Below, piece by piece: positions 22,109-33,164 of a stretch of DNA of 64,000 bases. Source of the stretch: Rostrohypoxylon terebratum (lineage: Eukaryota > Ascomycota > Sordariomycetes > Xylariales > Hypoxylaceae). A program made the translations under genes and the position numbers. The notes beneath the pieces were generated by a model, which did no database searches, was not told where the DNA came from, and saw nothing but the letters and a program-made list of their open reading frames with translations. Every line of letters starts with the position of its first letter. Positions within the stretch are counted from its first letter, which is position 1. Location: positions 372,001 through 436,000 of the forward strand of contig MU385860.1 of assembly GCA_022497145.1 (NCBI GenBank). Direction: 5' to 3'.

Positions 22109-25100
22109 GAGGTAAACATCTGGCGAATGACCATGGCAATGTGGGAGGAATGATTCGCAGGAGATTGGGCGGGTTGTATTCGGAGAAGAAGCTGTGCTGT
22201 GTTAGAGGCCTTGGAAGTTGAATTATGATGGAAAGGGTACAAAGACCTAAAAGACCCAAAAGACCCAAAAGACCCAAAAGCCCCAAAAGCCCTACAACTT
22301 TAATTATGGTGGCGGTTTCGGCCAAAGTGGAGAAATGGATCGCTCCAGAGGGCTCCCCAAAAACACCTAAATCTAGACTGCCTGGGTACCTTATTGTACC
22401 TAGCGACTGCCTAGCGCATCCCAACGAATGTATCTTAGGGAGGGGTGCCCCAGATTATAGGTGCTCGAATGGAAATTTAGTGTAGGTAGGGGGGTAGTAC
22501 AACCTTGGAACATTTGAACCTTCAAGGTTGGAATAACATCATGTGCCTTCCAACTTTCCCAATGTTCCATGTGCCTTCCATAAAGGTACTAGGTACAAGT
22601 ACAGTTTAAGTATTCAAACTTTGATCCGTGACAAGAAAGTACAACGGCTCTTCGGCACTCGTAGTGCTGTAACAACAGTTATGCCAATGCTGTATTCTAA
22701 ATTAAAAAGACGTAATGATTACCTAGTGTACAAGTGCCGTCACTTATATCGATGATGTTCCTATGCCGGCAATCCACGTGCCAATTAACCAATAGCCGTT
22801 GCCATTCAAAAAAAAAATCCATTATTTCACAGCTGCCACAACATTTAGAGTATTCCAAACATTCCTTTAAGGTCGTGTTCGATGCATTCCCAGATTTTCG
22901 ATTTCTCCTTATCGAAGCCGCCCTCCGCTAATACGACTCTGCTGCATTAGGAACTGTCTTAACAGCGCCAGAGCATTCACGCCTATCATCTATTGGACCA
23001 GCGAGATAACCAACCAATGGCACTAAAGCTGGGTTGTGCAAGGTGTCCAATCATGGCCTAGATCTCGGGGCTACTGACTGACCGCTTGATACCCAAGATA
23101 ACCCAGACCTTCTTTCATCGCGATGAGAGACGATGATGCAATATATGGAATTTAATCCTAGTTCTCGAAATTTTCGCTGACCGCTTGAGCCGGAGTGCCC
23201 AGATCACTTCTAGAACTCGGAAGGGCTCTGACAGATTATTGTCTTCAGTAATTGACGAGTTCGAGACACGTTGTGGACATTCCACCTCTTACAGGTCATC
23301 GTCATGTTTAACCTGAGGGATTTGCTTCACGAAGGCCCGTGTGGTCCTGGCTAGTCTAACTCGGAAAGACACCGCAGAATCACGGTTGCACAACGATTGT
23401 CTGATTTCACTTGATTTTACTGTCCAATGGTTCGACCAAGACGTCGCATGCCACCTCACTTCGAGTCAATGGCACGAATTTCTCTAACTCGAGAGAAATC
23501 CTCACGATGTCACTGCAAATATTTACATGAAGCCACGAAATTTTTTTTTTTTTGCATACATCCCCAACTGCACGTCTACGTAACTCGACATTGCGTGCCA
23601 GCGAGGTGGTTTCCCCAGCTAGGTACAACGCTATGCACCTAGTACGGCACGGCATCCGAGAGAATTCATAAGTTTTAACGGGACGGGACGTTGGACAAAT
23701 ACGTCAATCGTGGACATACATACATAGCTATATCAACTTTCGAGTACGGAACCACATTCCATATTGATACTTACGGGCAAAAGGCATATGTCTCGGCTAC
23801 TTTGTAATTCGCGGATATGCAAGCCTCAAGATCAATTCTCATCCAATCATTTAACAACGTGCAGTCTTATCCCTTCTTCACTCGAAGAGGCGTCAAGCCC
23901 CTTAGCTCACCCAGCTACATAAGCTGACGAACTAATACAGGAACGGCCGCGATTAGATCAATCCAACTCCCCGTAATTTTGCGGCATTCGTGTTCCCCAG
24001 GCTGCGAGCATGTACGTACACGTGGTAGAAGGAGACGACCATTTGGGCCGTCCCAGGCTAACGCCCGCTCGGCTGCTTATCTAATGCGCCGGAGCTGTGA
24101 AGTTTCGCAAGATGCCAGATTAACCTTGGCCACGCAGAGCCGCATGTCGCTAATAGTCGCCACAAGCTACGTTCAACTTCACTAGAAGTACATTCTGCAA
24201 AGTACTTATCTATGAAGGGTCCGAGTCGGTGTTTCAAGGTGATCTCACTCATAATCTCAGGTCTTGACTTTCTAGGTATATTCAAGATGGAAGAAATTTT
24301 CTAGAGCCTTTTGAAATCGGTCCCAGATCAATACCAGAAAGGGTACTGGGATTGTCTCCGGGGCCACTATTTGCATTGCTTCGTGGATCTCTGGAAATGG
24401 AACCTCTATGCTGGGGACCACTTCAAGCCTCAAAGAGATATTCTTGGGTCAGAACTTGATCGTATCATTAGACCCACTACCTACACGTTGTCATACGTAT
24501 TTCCCCAGGCCTATTAGATTACACCTAAGGAAGTCGAGAGATCGTTGAGATTGCACATATCCCATGCACGATTAACGTGTTTGGTAGAGTTCCTCGCCAA
24601 GCGCGAGTCGCCAACAATGGGTCACTTCAGCTTGGGGATAGTAACAGCTTGGTTGTTTGCAACGTTTGTTACCTCGTTCAAGAGAAGAGGAGACATGACA
24701 ATGCATTTTACACATATACACCAGGAGTTTAACCACTTCCCGAGGTTATCTTGGTTTATTTCTAGTTGGGCTTACATGTCAGGCTCAACATTAGGCTCAT
24801 ATCCGAGATACGCGTAGTTTCACAACCATTGGCATAGATTTGCTTTGCGTACTTAGATAAATCAGCTATATCTATCTTTAATAAAGCTCGTGCTTGCCAT
24901 CTCTGAGATCTACATATAAATCACCGATCAAGACTGGAGACATCAAGTCATATGTATGTTAGCTCCGAAGTCGCAAGCTCTCTTGTACAACATGTAATTT
25001 TCATGATCGATACTAAAGTGCATCCTGCTTTCTCTATTGGTAGTGGGTAGGTACGTGATATATGTTTGACGGCTAACGATCCAGCACCTCAGAAGCACAT

Positions 25101-25927
25101 GCCCCTTTCAGGTATACACAGCATGTGCCTTATACTCATATCTATCGAAGACGAGTGGCTTCCCCTATCCGAGAAAGATACCGACCTACTCAGTCTCCTC
25201 AACACATTCATCCTCAGGTCGACCTATTGGTCGAATTCTATCACGAATGAATTCCCTGGGAAGTTCGTCTCCTTGGCACTGCTACTACCATCAATATGAA
25301 ATATTTCATTATGCCTGACTCCTTTCTGAGATTTCCCCCCAAGCTCTTTCTCTTACCGTATCGATGAGTTGATTACCGCCTGCCGGACTGCATGGCTGTT
25401 AGAGTTACATCCATATGAGTCACTCATTCAATATATTTCCATACGTAAATTGAAGACGCATGACGCTTTCTGGGTCCCTTCGTTGTCTTATACTTACCTA
25501 CGGTCTTGATTAGGCTCGACGTGCTGGATCGTAAATGTGACTTGTCTCTTTTCTCGAGTCTCGAGCTACGATATAATTATTTAGGCGCGAGAGCTGGTTC
25601 GAAATTGATATAATATCGCTGGGTATTTCGGCTGACTGCAGACTCGGTCGAGACTTACATAGTATGTACAGGCAGCAGATAGCCGTGCCATCCTTGAATG
25701 TTTCACTAGAATACTAATAGTAGTATGTAGAGGTTAGGGGGTTAAGCTGGTTGCGCACATGCCCACGGCGAATGGGGCACAAGGTGAAGCAAACGGGTAT
25801 CGTGCTCCTAATAATTTAAGATGAAACGGAATAGGTAACGTCAGATAGGCAATCGCGATATGATCATGCCGATGTTATTTTTAGTTTTTTATTTACATGT
25901 AGTAGCTGGTAGTACATAATACATAGC
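22109..25927. other. KCS1 leader and gene-poor island, left part
   Basis: About 3.8 kb without a convincing gene. The first 200 bp are the KCS1 leader and hold a 9-bp repeat. The rest is AT-rich with many short frames that lack family resemblance. A poly-T run lies at 23541-23553. It may be decayed repeat sequence, but no element ends were found. Confidence 0.45.
22241..22291. repeat. 9-bp tandem repeat in the KCS1 leader
   Basis: Roughly five copies of ACCCAAAAG, with single-base variants ACCTAAAAG and CCCCAAAAG at the ends, 130-180 bp upstream of the KCS1 start. Confidence 0.85.
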
Positions 25928-26314
25928 TTGAGCCCCTTTTGCCTAGACCCGGGCTCGTCGATTATCGATTATACGGCACCCGAAACAACCGTAGTACGGA
26001 AGAGAGGACGCCCGAAAGAGAGCAAAAACAAGCCGAAAACCCCTACAAACAACGCTGCAAACCTCTCGCGAAACCAAGCTGTGGAAGTACTTGGATGCCT
26101 AGGGACGATGTCACGATTGCGTAAGGAACTGATACGCGTCCCGGGTTCAGAAGAACAAAATACGCAACTAGCCGTACAACTACGTAACGAAGGGGAGATC
26201 ACAACACCTGGGAGACCTTTTGAAGCATCAGATATTCAAGAAATCGAGACCTTGATTGGCCGTGGAGTGTTTTCTTTTGAAAAATACAATCGAGAAAAGC
26301 ACGGAAATGACTGA
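25928..26314 (+). pseudogene. Ty1/copia pol fragment
   Basis: A 128-residue frame that resembles the linker and reverse-transcriptase entry region of fungal Ty1/copia polyproteins. An AT-hook-like RKRGRPKESKNKPKT lies at the start, and ITTPGRPFEASDIQEIETLI followed by GRGVFSFEKYN lies at the end, matching the block that precedes the copia RT. The rest of the element (protease, integrase core, the RT catalytic part, LTRs) is absent, so this is a relic. Its 3' half is repeated in inverted orientation just downstream. Confidence 0.65.
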
Positions 26315-26551
26315 ATTTTCAATTTTTGTATGGTTGATCTGTTGTGTTTCCTTTGATTTCTTGAATTATCCGTGAATTGAAAATTCGGTGGTTTCTGTGT
26401 TTTTCTTGATTATATTTTTCAAAGGAAAACACTCTACGGCCAATTAAAGTCTCGATTTCTTAAGTATCTGATGCTTTAAAAGGTCTTCCAGGTGTTGTGA
26501 TCTTCCTTTCGTTACGTAGTTGTACGGCTAGTTGCGCATCTTGTTCTTCTT
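26150..26551. repeat. Inverted repeat of the copia fragment
   Basis: Left arm about 26150-26325, right arm about 26374-26551, loop of about 48 nt. In coding orientation the arms share AACTAGCCGTACAACTACGT and then differ at about 20 positions, nearly all transitions (mostly G in the left arm versus A in the right, or C versus T). That pattern is expected from RIP acting on duplicated DNA. The right-arm copy has a stop after GRPFKASDT. Confidence 0.8.
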
Positions 26552-26560
26552 TTCGCGAGA
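26460..26560 (-). pseudogene. Inverted, mutated second copy of the copia fragment
   Basis: Minus-strand frame with EEQDAQLAVQLRNERKITTP then GRPFKASDT and a stop. It corresponds to EEQNTQLAVQLRNEGEITTP of the left arm. Upstream of EEQ it lacks about 75 bp present in the left copy and joins a remnant similar to its LSRNQ region. Confidence 0.6.
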
Positions 26561-26591
26561 TTGGCTGTAAGCCCATCGCGGGGTTGAGCCT

Positions 26592-26618
26592 CATCACGTG
26601 ATCTAAGATCACGTGATG
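26592..26618. repeat. 13-bp perfect palindrome containing two CACGTG cores
   Basis: CATCACGTGATCT, one spacer base, then its exact reverse complement. Each arm contains the self-complementary CACGTG (E-box). Located between the copia relic and the assembly gap. Confidence 0.9.
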
Positions 26619-26960
26619 CCAGGTCATATGACAAACCCAGTTTGCTGTGTCAGCATACAATTGCGGGTGCAATTGCATCAACAATTGTATCAACGATTAT
26701 ATACCAACACTGGGAGCTTTTCTACTTTTGACGCTCGTATTATATTGCTCTTTCTGATCTTAGATATCCCTTGTATTCCACTTCGTTTGCGCCTCGTTTT
26801 GTGACGTCGTTCGTGGTATTCCGTTGTTGAAACGGTTGTACGTTCGATCGGTCTTTTCGTCGTTTTCTCGAGTAATGTAGGTCGTAGATAAACGTGTTTT
26901 CGGCTGTGTTCGTACTAAAATCATCGTATTGCATAAGAAAGTTGTTGATCGTGTGTGTAT

Positions 26961-26983
26961 GGGGTCAGTAGGGTCAGTAGGGT
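26961..26983. repeat. Short GGGTCAGTA tandem repeat
   Basis: Two to three copies of a 9-bp unit that includes TAGGG. Too short to be telomeric; noted because it lies close to the group II intron-like sequence. Confidence 0.6.
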
Positions 26984-27112
26984 GTGTTGAATCAATCTAG
27001 TCCCTCTTCACCCATCCTTGTAGTCGCAACGTGAGCTGGTTCGTAACGATGAACGTTTTCAAGGCGCTGTTCGGTTTAGCTTTCGAACCCCTTTCCAAGA
27101 CACAACGGCGCA

Positions 27113-27212
27113 GTAGGGTAGGATGTATGCTCTTGCGAGCGTGCTCCCCCCTCCAAACCGTACGTGACAGTTTCCCGTCATACGGCTTTCCAAGATTTTT
27201 CCTTTGTTGTTC
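27113..27212 (-). ncRNA. 3' end of a group II intron (domains V and VI)
   Basis: On the minus strand, 27188-27155 is exactly 34 nt and has the layout of group II domain V: an AGC triad near the 5' end, AGCCGTATGAC pairing with GTCACGTACGGTT with a two-base bulge, and a GGGAAACT tetraloop region. A second hairpin follows (27150-27113) with a GCAA tetraloop, a stem formed by the G-run and CCTACCC, and an unpaired A about 7-8 nt from a 3' end of CCCTAC, as expected for domain VI and its branch point. The 3' splice site would be at 27113/27112. Domains I to IV would lie to the right, in or beyond the gap. Group II introns belong to mitochondria and bacteria, so this is a nuclear mitochondrial insert, an assembly join or contamination. 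Confidence 0.6.
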
Positions 27213-27365
27213 NNNNNNNNNNNNNNNNNNNNNNNNNNNNNNNNNNNNNNNNNNNNNNNNNNNNNNNNNNNNNNNNNNNNNNNNNNNNNNNNNNNNNNNN
27301 NNNNNNNNNNNNNNNNNNNNNNNNNNNNNNNNNNNNNNNNNNNNNNNNNNNNNNNNNNNNNNNNN
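27213..27365. other. Assembly gap of 153 N
   Basis: Run of N. It begins directly upstream (minus-strand sense) of the domain V-like sequence. Open frames spanning it are artefacts. Confidence 1.
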
Positions 27366-29282
27366 ATACGAGAATCGTCCCACCGACAAAGATATAACGA
27401 ACTTTTCTCACTCTACGCTGAATGATTTTAGATGGCTCTTGCTATATGATCAAGAATTGATGTCTTGCCTACCTACATTGGCTGTTTTGACGGATGGAAC
27501 CCAACGCCTCGCAGAAGCTGAAAGGGGAAATCTCCAGGCATGACCTCCGCGAATGCCCATTCGTCAGAGTAGAGACGCCGTCAGAGGCTTTTGGAGATTT
27601 GGAAATACAGATAGAGCCCTTTCGGCATCTCCTGGTTTTGAAGCCCATGTAAGAAGCCCATGGCCCCATGAATAACGCGAAGCTTAAGCCTTCAGGGATA
27701 AGCACGAATATTCAATACCTTTAACTAATTTGGTCACCGTCGCCTGGAGTTTACTTCTTGGTGTTTCTTGACTGTGGCAAGCCACAATACATCAATGGCC
27801 AAATCGGGTTGTGGCCTTCGGCAACCAACATAGATGGATGGCCTTGATCGGAGGCTGCGAGTCTTGCCTACAACACCAACATTTCGGTTGCAGCTAGGAA
27901 CTACAATTTGATCTTACGTTTCTTTTCAAGTGCTGGTGTCCTTATCGCATTTGTGTCGCCGAGGATATATTTCTGAGTCCCCAAGTCTCGAAACCGTTTG
28001 TTTAGGTATCCGGACAGCTGGATTAAATGTTTCGGCGAGGCATTCATAAGATGCCCGAAATATAGACGAGGATGTCATGAGCAAGGAAACATCAGTTCCG
28101 AGTTCCGCGTGGATGTCAAACCCAAATACCGGGTTAACGCTAGCGATATCGCGGGGCGTATTAAGTGTGCATATGGTGACGTTCACATGGGGAGGTGATA
28201 TTGGCAGTGACGTCCCAACTTCCAACTTGAGAAGGTTGACGAATGCGGACTAGAGGAACTGGAAAGAGTGGATGGAAACGGAAAGAAGACGGGTGGCTCT
28301 TCGCTTACCAAGGTATGCAGAATACGAGTGCACTAGACCAGATTTAGTAAGAAAGTTTATTTTCTTAAACGGATGGTATTATGGCATTTACCCTACGCTG
28401 CTGCGATATTACGCTACATCCTGGATGGATGGCCAATTTTCTAGGTTCTAAGCATCCGCTAACCTTAGCAGCTAGCGAAGCCCTGGAGCCCTGGAGCATG
28501 TTGAACGTAGGTACCTCCATACCTACATAGTACAATTTGATGTTTCACTGAGGTGGGCTAGGCCTGAGACGAGATTTGGTCGGCGGCAAGGCCAATTTAT
28601 GTACAATCCCTTAAGCAATCAAGCAATCCTTCCGTCATCTGTCATAATTGCACTTGACGTTTCCAGCCCAAATCGGAAAGTTTATTACCTTAGCCAACCT
28701 TCTTTTCTTACTGCGTTTTTAACTTTTCTCCCTCGTTGATTATTCTATTCTATTTATTCTTTCCCCTTCTGTCCGTTTGACTGAGGATTCTGCAGTGTGT
28801 CCATTCTGTTAACTTTTTTTTCGCCCTCGTTGCGGCTCGTTTTACTTTTACTATTGTATTTTCTTCCCATCTTATCCCATTCCACTTTATCTTCTTTTTT
28901 TTTTCGACTTAGGATTCGTTAGGTATTTTTTTAAAACCTCCGCTTCTTGCGGCCGCAAACCACCTTCGTTTCAATCCTATTCGTTCCCACTTTACCCACC
29001 GTAGCGTACCGTGGAAGTGCGTCACTTTGTTGTTGGCCCGAGCCTTTGGTTGGAGAAACGCCACGCCAAACGGATAGTGACAAGAATACAAGACTCGGTT
29101 ATCTTACGAATTATACAAAGACACACCTCGATCTAGGCGTATTAAACTCCTTGTTGCAGAAAAAAGGCAGATTAAAGCAGATCACCCTGTTGTGTTGCGC
29201 CATTTCTCCCATTTCTTACCTGCATTAGAATCGGCTTAGATAAGTACGTTTATAACGTACGCCCCAATCCGACATACGCACA
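27366..29282. other. Gene-poor island, right part, and TCP11-family promoter
   Basis: No convincing gene. 27366-28320 has moderate GC and short frames without family resemblance, and may belong to the inserted sequence beside the gap. From about 28690 to 28900 there are pyrimidine-rich tracts on the plus strand, typical of a fungal promoter and leader, ahead of the ATG at 29283. Confidence 0.45.
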
Positions 29283-32200
29283 ATGCGTCGCGTTTCCGCA
29301 GACCTATCCGACCCATCTCGAAACATCGAGGAATCCGTAGGCACTCCGGACCCGTCATCCATAGACCCCGATCTAGATATGGCCTTGATGACGACAGAAG
29401 AGGAGAGCACTAGAATATATACCCCACCTCCACACATTGCCGCACGTTTTTACCGGCCGACCCAAAACCGCCGAAAAGATTCAGCTGCTTCGTCTCGTCG
29501 AAACTCCATCTCTTCCGCGCAGTCGCGGTCCTCCCATGGCTTCGTCCACAATGTCGGCCCCCAGAGCAAATATATTGCTCAGCAGATGCGACGTGCTTCA
29601 ATTCTGGAAGACCGAAAGGCGCGCTTGGCTGACAGGGCGGCGCATGCTGAAAAGGTACGCCTAAGAGCCGCCGTGGCGAAGGCGGCCCACCAGAAGAGCT
29701 CAAATCTTGAAGAACGTGCATTGGCTGCTGCGCAAGCCAGAGAGAAAAACTTAGCAGAAATCGTCGCTGCTTGCGCCGAGGAAGTAAAGCGGGCCAAGGC
29801 AGTGGCCGAGAGTATGAAGGAAAAGAGAGAGCAGGAGTTGCACAAACTCAAGACCCAGATGGAAGAGAGACTTGCCGAGGCCGAAAAGAGAAGAGAAGAG
29901 TTACGCAGTCGTCATGCTGCTAGACGATCTAGGGGACAGAGTATTATGACTAAGAAGTCTGATACTAGTAGTTTACCAGAAGAGGACGAGCATGAATCTT
30001 CAAGCATGAGTGATGTCGTTCTCATGAGTGAGGATGTCGCAGTGTCCAAGATCCAATGGTGGTGGAGAGGAGTGTCGAGGAGGAAGGCTGTACAGCAGTT
30101 CTCCGAGCTCGGTTTGAACATCGATAGTGTTCGAGATACCTCTTTTGAGCAGGTGACTGAACTCCTTGCGCAAGAAAAGGTTCTCGTACTCACGGCGAGA
30201 GTGCTAGGCATTTGTGGCTTACAGGAGGGTGAGGTTGGGTCAGTGAATGAAATGACCGCTGTCCGAACCTTCTTAAGCGCTTTCTTAATCTTGGGACACC
30301 CTACCCAGGTTCTTAGCAATAAGGACCATAGGGGAGAACAGGAGCAGGTTGGGTCCTCTCAAGGACAACCCATACCTCATGATGACCTGGCTAATCCACA
30401 GTTGCAGGATCTCGTCGCCAAGGCTCGTGATTTGCTTATCTCGTTCGAGAACATCCTTTCCCGACTCACTTCGATAAATAACTATGTGACTCCTCCGGCA
30501 TTACAAGGAGCTCTGTCGGAATCGTATGCGACATTCCACAATGCTTTCATAGCGTGGAAGGCTCGCGATTCGAATGCATTGGTCGAAGTGATGCTCTTAC
30601 AGTTTGTAGAGCTCGACGCAATCCTTCAAAGCGTGAAGGACCGCACCGAAGAGGCAGTTGCCGAATCTTACCGAGAAAGCATCAAGGACAATCAACTTAT
30701 GTTAATGGTCCGAATCAAGAGGCTCGCCGGTCCTGAGCAGGGCAAGAAGATGATTTTCGAGGCTGTCAAACAGGCAAGAAAAGCCAGAGCTGCGAAGAAG
30801 CCCGCGGGTGATATGAAGCCACGGGTTGCCGAGCATTCTTTAAGCAGTGGCAACCCGGTTGGGGACAACGCAACAGCAGAGCACGTTGTATCTTCGCAGC
30901 TCCAAACACTCACGCCGCCACATACCCCGCTAAGGGAGGAGCCGAAGCAAAACGTACTTCAGATGAGCTACCCCCCAATACTTCCAGATAATCGAATCAT
31001 CGTGCACGAACTGGCCATAAACCGCGAATATCGTATTGAATACCAGCATTTCCAGGAGCAACACAAACTTCGCATGGTCCCCCTTTTCGAGGATTTGAAA
31101 GCCAACCCTGGTGACGAGGAGAAAGAGTTCCACTACCTCATTATAATGGCCAATTACATCCGGGACAGACTCCAACATCTGGTTCAACCCAGCACGCCTA
31201 TGCATACATTCATCGGCGAAATGCTCGACACTGAAGTTGCTCAGCGACAGTTTTTAGCCGGCAGCTTCTCGTATCAGCAATTCTTCACGTCTATTGGATC
31301 CCTCCTTCCTAAACTTTGTGCGCCGGTCCGTGACGACGAAGTCAAGGATCTTGTCGAGAACAAACTTAGCCAAGGCGACGTTGTTGGCCGTCTTGAGGCG
31401 TTATTGTCGTTCATTGATACCATGTTATACGATTACTCGAATTACATGTTGCAGGTTGCGGCACCAAGTCTGGTGGAGCACGCTGCTGCGTACGAGACAA
31501 AAAGATTTGCCGAGGATTTAGACAGTGGCGCTACCACGCTGTCTCGTGCGACGGTCTCGTGGAAAAATGCACGTAATAAGGTGCACGCAGAAGTAGCTCG
31601 CCGTGATCCAGAGGGTATCAATCACCCACGCTCACGGCCCACTCCGGACAAGATTTATTGGCAGATGTTGTTAGATGAGTTCACCCAGCCATCACCTTCA
31701 GATGACGCTGTACCAGAGCCGCTAGCTCTCGATACAAAACGCCGTGCACGTATTGGCCGCCAAACAATACGTATTGTTACTGCTGGGGCCATCCTCTTGC
31801 AATGCAAGAACATGCTCAAGCGCGACGTTAGGGCCCCTTGGAAGACAGAAGCCGGCCGTATTTTTACCGTTCTCGAATCCATGGATGATGAGATGAAGCC
31901 ACTTCCTCAATCTACAGCCATTCACGGCATTATGGCGGCATTAGAGGCTGGACGGTCGATGCCTGCGGCTACAAAGACGCATCTGCAAGCCCTTGTGACA
32001 AAGGTGCTTACTGCTAGTATAGAAGCGAGACTGGAAAACACAGACCCGAGAGAGCCTGTGTTGAGGTTGCTCCTGACTCGTATGAGAGGCCATATTCTGG
32101 CCAGGATACAAGCTGGTTCCGCAAGCGAAAAGGTCAAAGCAACTAGCACAGCCGGCGAGAAGCTCGCAAATCTTGGATTACCCGAGTTTGTGGAGAAGGT

Positions 32201-32336
32201 ACGAGAAATGGTTGATGAAATTGTTAGGGTAGGGGCCGTAGACCGGGAAGCCCATGGAATATGGTGGGAAGAGGTAGCTGAGAAAGTGAACAAAGAAGAA
32301 TCTGAAGAATCTGCTACTACTTCTGCGGCCGCATAG
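29283..32336 (+). CDS. TCP11/SOK1 family protein
   Basis: Single-exon gene of 1017 aa. Residues about 95-225 form a long charged coiled coil (runs such as KSSNLEERALAAAQAREKN and EKREQELHKLKTQMEERLAE). An IQ-like segment follows at about 253-275 (VSKIQWWWRGVSRRKAVQQF), a possible calmodulin-binding site. The C-terminal half is the TCP11 domain, with LRMVPLFEDLKANP, EKEFHYLIIMANYIRDRL, DTEVAQRQFLAGSFSYQQFF, and KIYWQMLLDEFTQPSPSDD. Yeast Sok1 of this family suppresses cAMP-dependent protein kinase defects, and human TCP11 affects cAMP signalling in sperm, so a link to PKA signalling is inferred from family only. The ATG at 29283 lies shortly after in-frame non-coding sequence. No intron is needed. 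Confidence 0.88.
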   Translation: MRRVSADLSDPSRNIEESVGTPDPSSIDPDLDMALMTTEEESTRIYTPPPHIAARFYRPTQNRRKDSAASSRRNSISSAQSRSSHGFVHNVGPQSKYIAQQMRRASILEDRKARLADRAAHAEKVRLRAAVAKAAHQKSSNLEERALAAAQAREKNLAEIVAACAEEVKRAKAVAESMKEKREQELHKLKTQMEERLAEAEKRREELRSRHAARRSRGQSIMTKKSDTSSLPEEDEHESSSMSDVVLMSEDVAVSKIQWWWRGVSRRKAVQQFSELGLNIDSVRDTSFEQVTELLAQEKVLVLTARVLGICGLQEGEVGSVNEMTAVRTFLSAFLILGHPTQVLSNKDHRGEQEQVGSSQGQPIPHDDLANPQLQDLVAKARDLLISFENILSRLTSINNYVTPPALQGALSESYATFHNAFIAWKARDSNALVEVMLLQFVELDAILQSVKDRTEEAVAESYRESIKDNQLMLMVRIKRLAGPEQGKKMIFEAVKQARKARAAKKPAGDMKPRVAEHSLSSGNPVGDNATAEHVVSSQLQTLTPPHTPLREEPKQNVLQMSYPPILPDNRIIVHELAINREYRIEYQHFQEQHKLRMVPLFEDLKANPGDEEKEFHYLIIMANYIRDRLQHLVQPSTPMHTFIGEMLDTEVAQRQFLAGSFSYQQFFTSIGSLLPKLCAPVRDDEVKDLVENKLSQGDVVGRLEALLSFIDTMLYDYSNYMLQVAAPSLVEHAAAYETKRFAEDLDSGATTLSRATVSWKNARNKVHAEVARRDPEGINHPRSRPTPDKIYWQMLLDEFTQPSPSDDAVPEPLALDTKRRARIGRQTIRIVTAGAILLQCKNMLKRDVRAPWKTEAGRIFTVLESMDDEMKPLPQSTAIHGIMAALEAGRSMPAATKTHLQALVTKVLTASIEARLENTDPREPVLRLLLTRMRGHILARIQAGSASEKVKATSTAGEKLANLGLPEFVEKVREMVDEIVRVGAVDREAHGIWWEEVAEKVNKEESEESATTSAAA

Positions 32337-33164
32337 ATGTAGAGCGCATCAGCGGTTAGGGTACGACACATTTCAAGACGGCTAAGACATCGGGTACACA
32401 TCATGAAGGGGTCCACGGTATCGGATATTGGCCCGGATTTATGCAATCGGGGTTCGGTGTACTTCTTGGACGGGGCGTTCTTTCAGGCAGGCATTTCACA
32501 TTCGTGAGGACGATGGATGGACTGTATTTTTGGAACAGGCTGGATGCCTTGTTTGGAAGGATACCTTTTGCATCAGCGCATATTCGATTTCGTTCAAGGT
32601 TTATGGTTACTGGGTATTGTTTGGAATCGGGAGTTACATAAGTAGGTAGCTATCGTATACATACAGGTCTAGCTGGTCTGGGAGAATAGATGCTACAATA
32701 GCGAAGATTATTCATGATTGTCATACACTCGATTCAGAAGGCAAAATACGATACATAAGACGAGTTTAACATCACGCAACCATTTGCAGCCATGAATGTG
32801 TGTAGGCTGGTAGGGTAGTAAGTAATATCCGTGAGAAGCATGGATTAGTAATCAAGTACGAATAGTCAGCAATTATTTCTTACGTAAATTTCAATTAAGC
32901 ATCTCATCACGTGAGCGCGAGACGGCGGGGGCAAACGCGAGGCGCCACAGCGCGTCTCACAAAGTCCTTTCATATTCCAGAATCCAAGCTCAGGCAGCAT
33001 CCTCTTAAAAGACTTGGGTGTTTCCTTCCGAACACTTAAAAAGATTCTAAGAATAAATACTACTAATAATAGTGTATGGTTCTTTCAAAGATTTGAGCGG
33101 CAAGTTTAGCTGCAGCCCTGTTTCGAGAAATACTTCGCTGCTCCGAGATTCGTTATTAGCTAAA
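32337..33164. other. Intergenic, TCP11-family 3' flank and MRE11 promoter
   Basis: No gene seen. AT-rich with a CATCACGTGAGCGCGAG motif near 32906, which contains a CACGTG core, about 260 bp upstream of MRE11. Confidence 0.5.

Noticed and set aside
21521..22153. Plus-strand frame rich in RYRYRHRH
   Set aside because: Antisense reading of the KCS1 Pro-Val repeat; stop-free only because the hexamer lacks stops.
26961..26983. Telomere or internal telomeric repeat
   Set aside because: Unit GGGTCAGTA is not the fungal TTAGGG repeat and there are under three copies.
26997..27543. Frames running through the N block
   Set aside because: They contain unknown bases; not evidence of coding.
27926..28225. 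99-codon minus-strand frame in the island
   Set aside because: No recognisable domain and no splice or promoter support.
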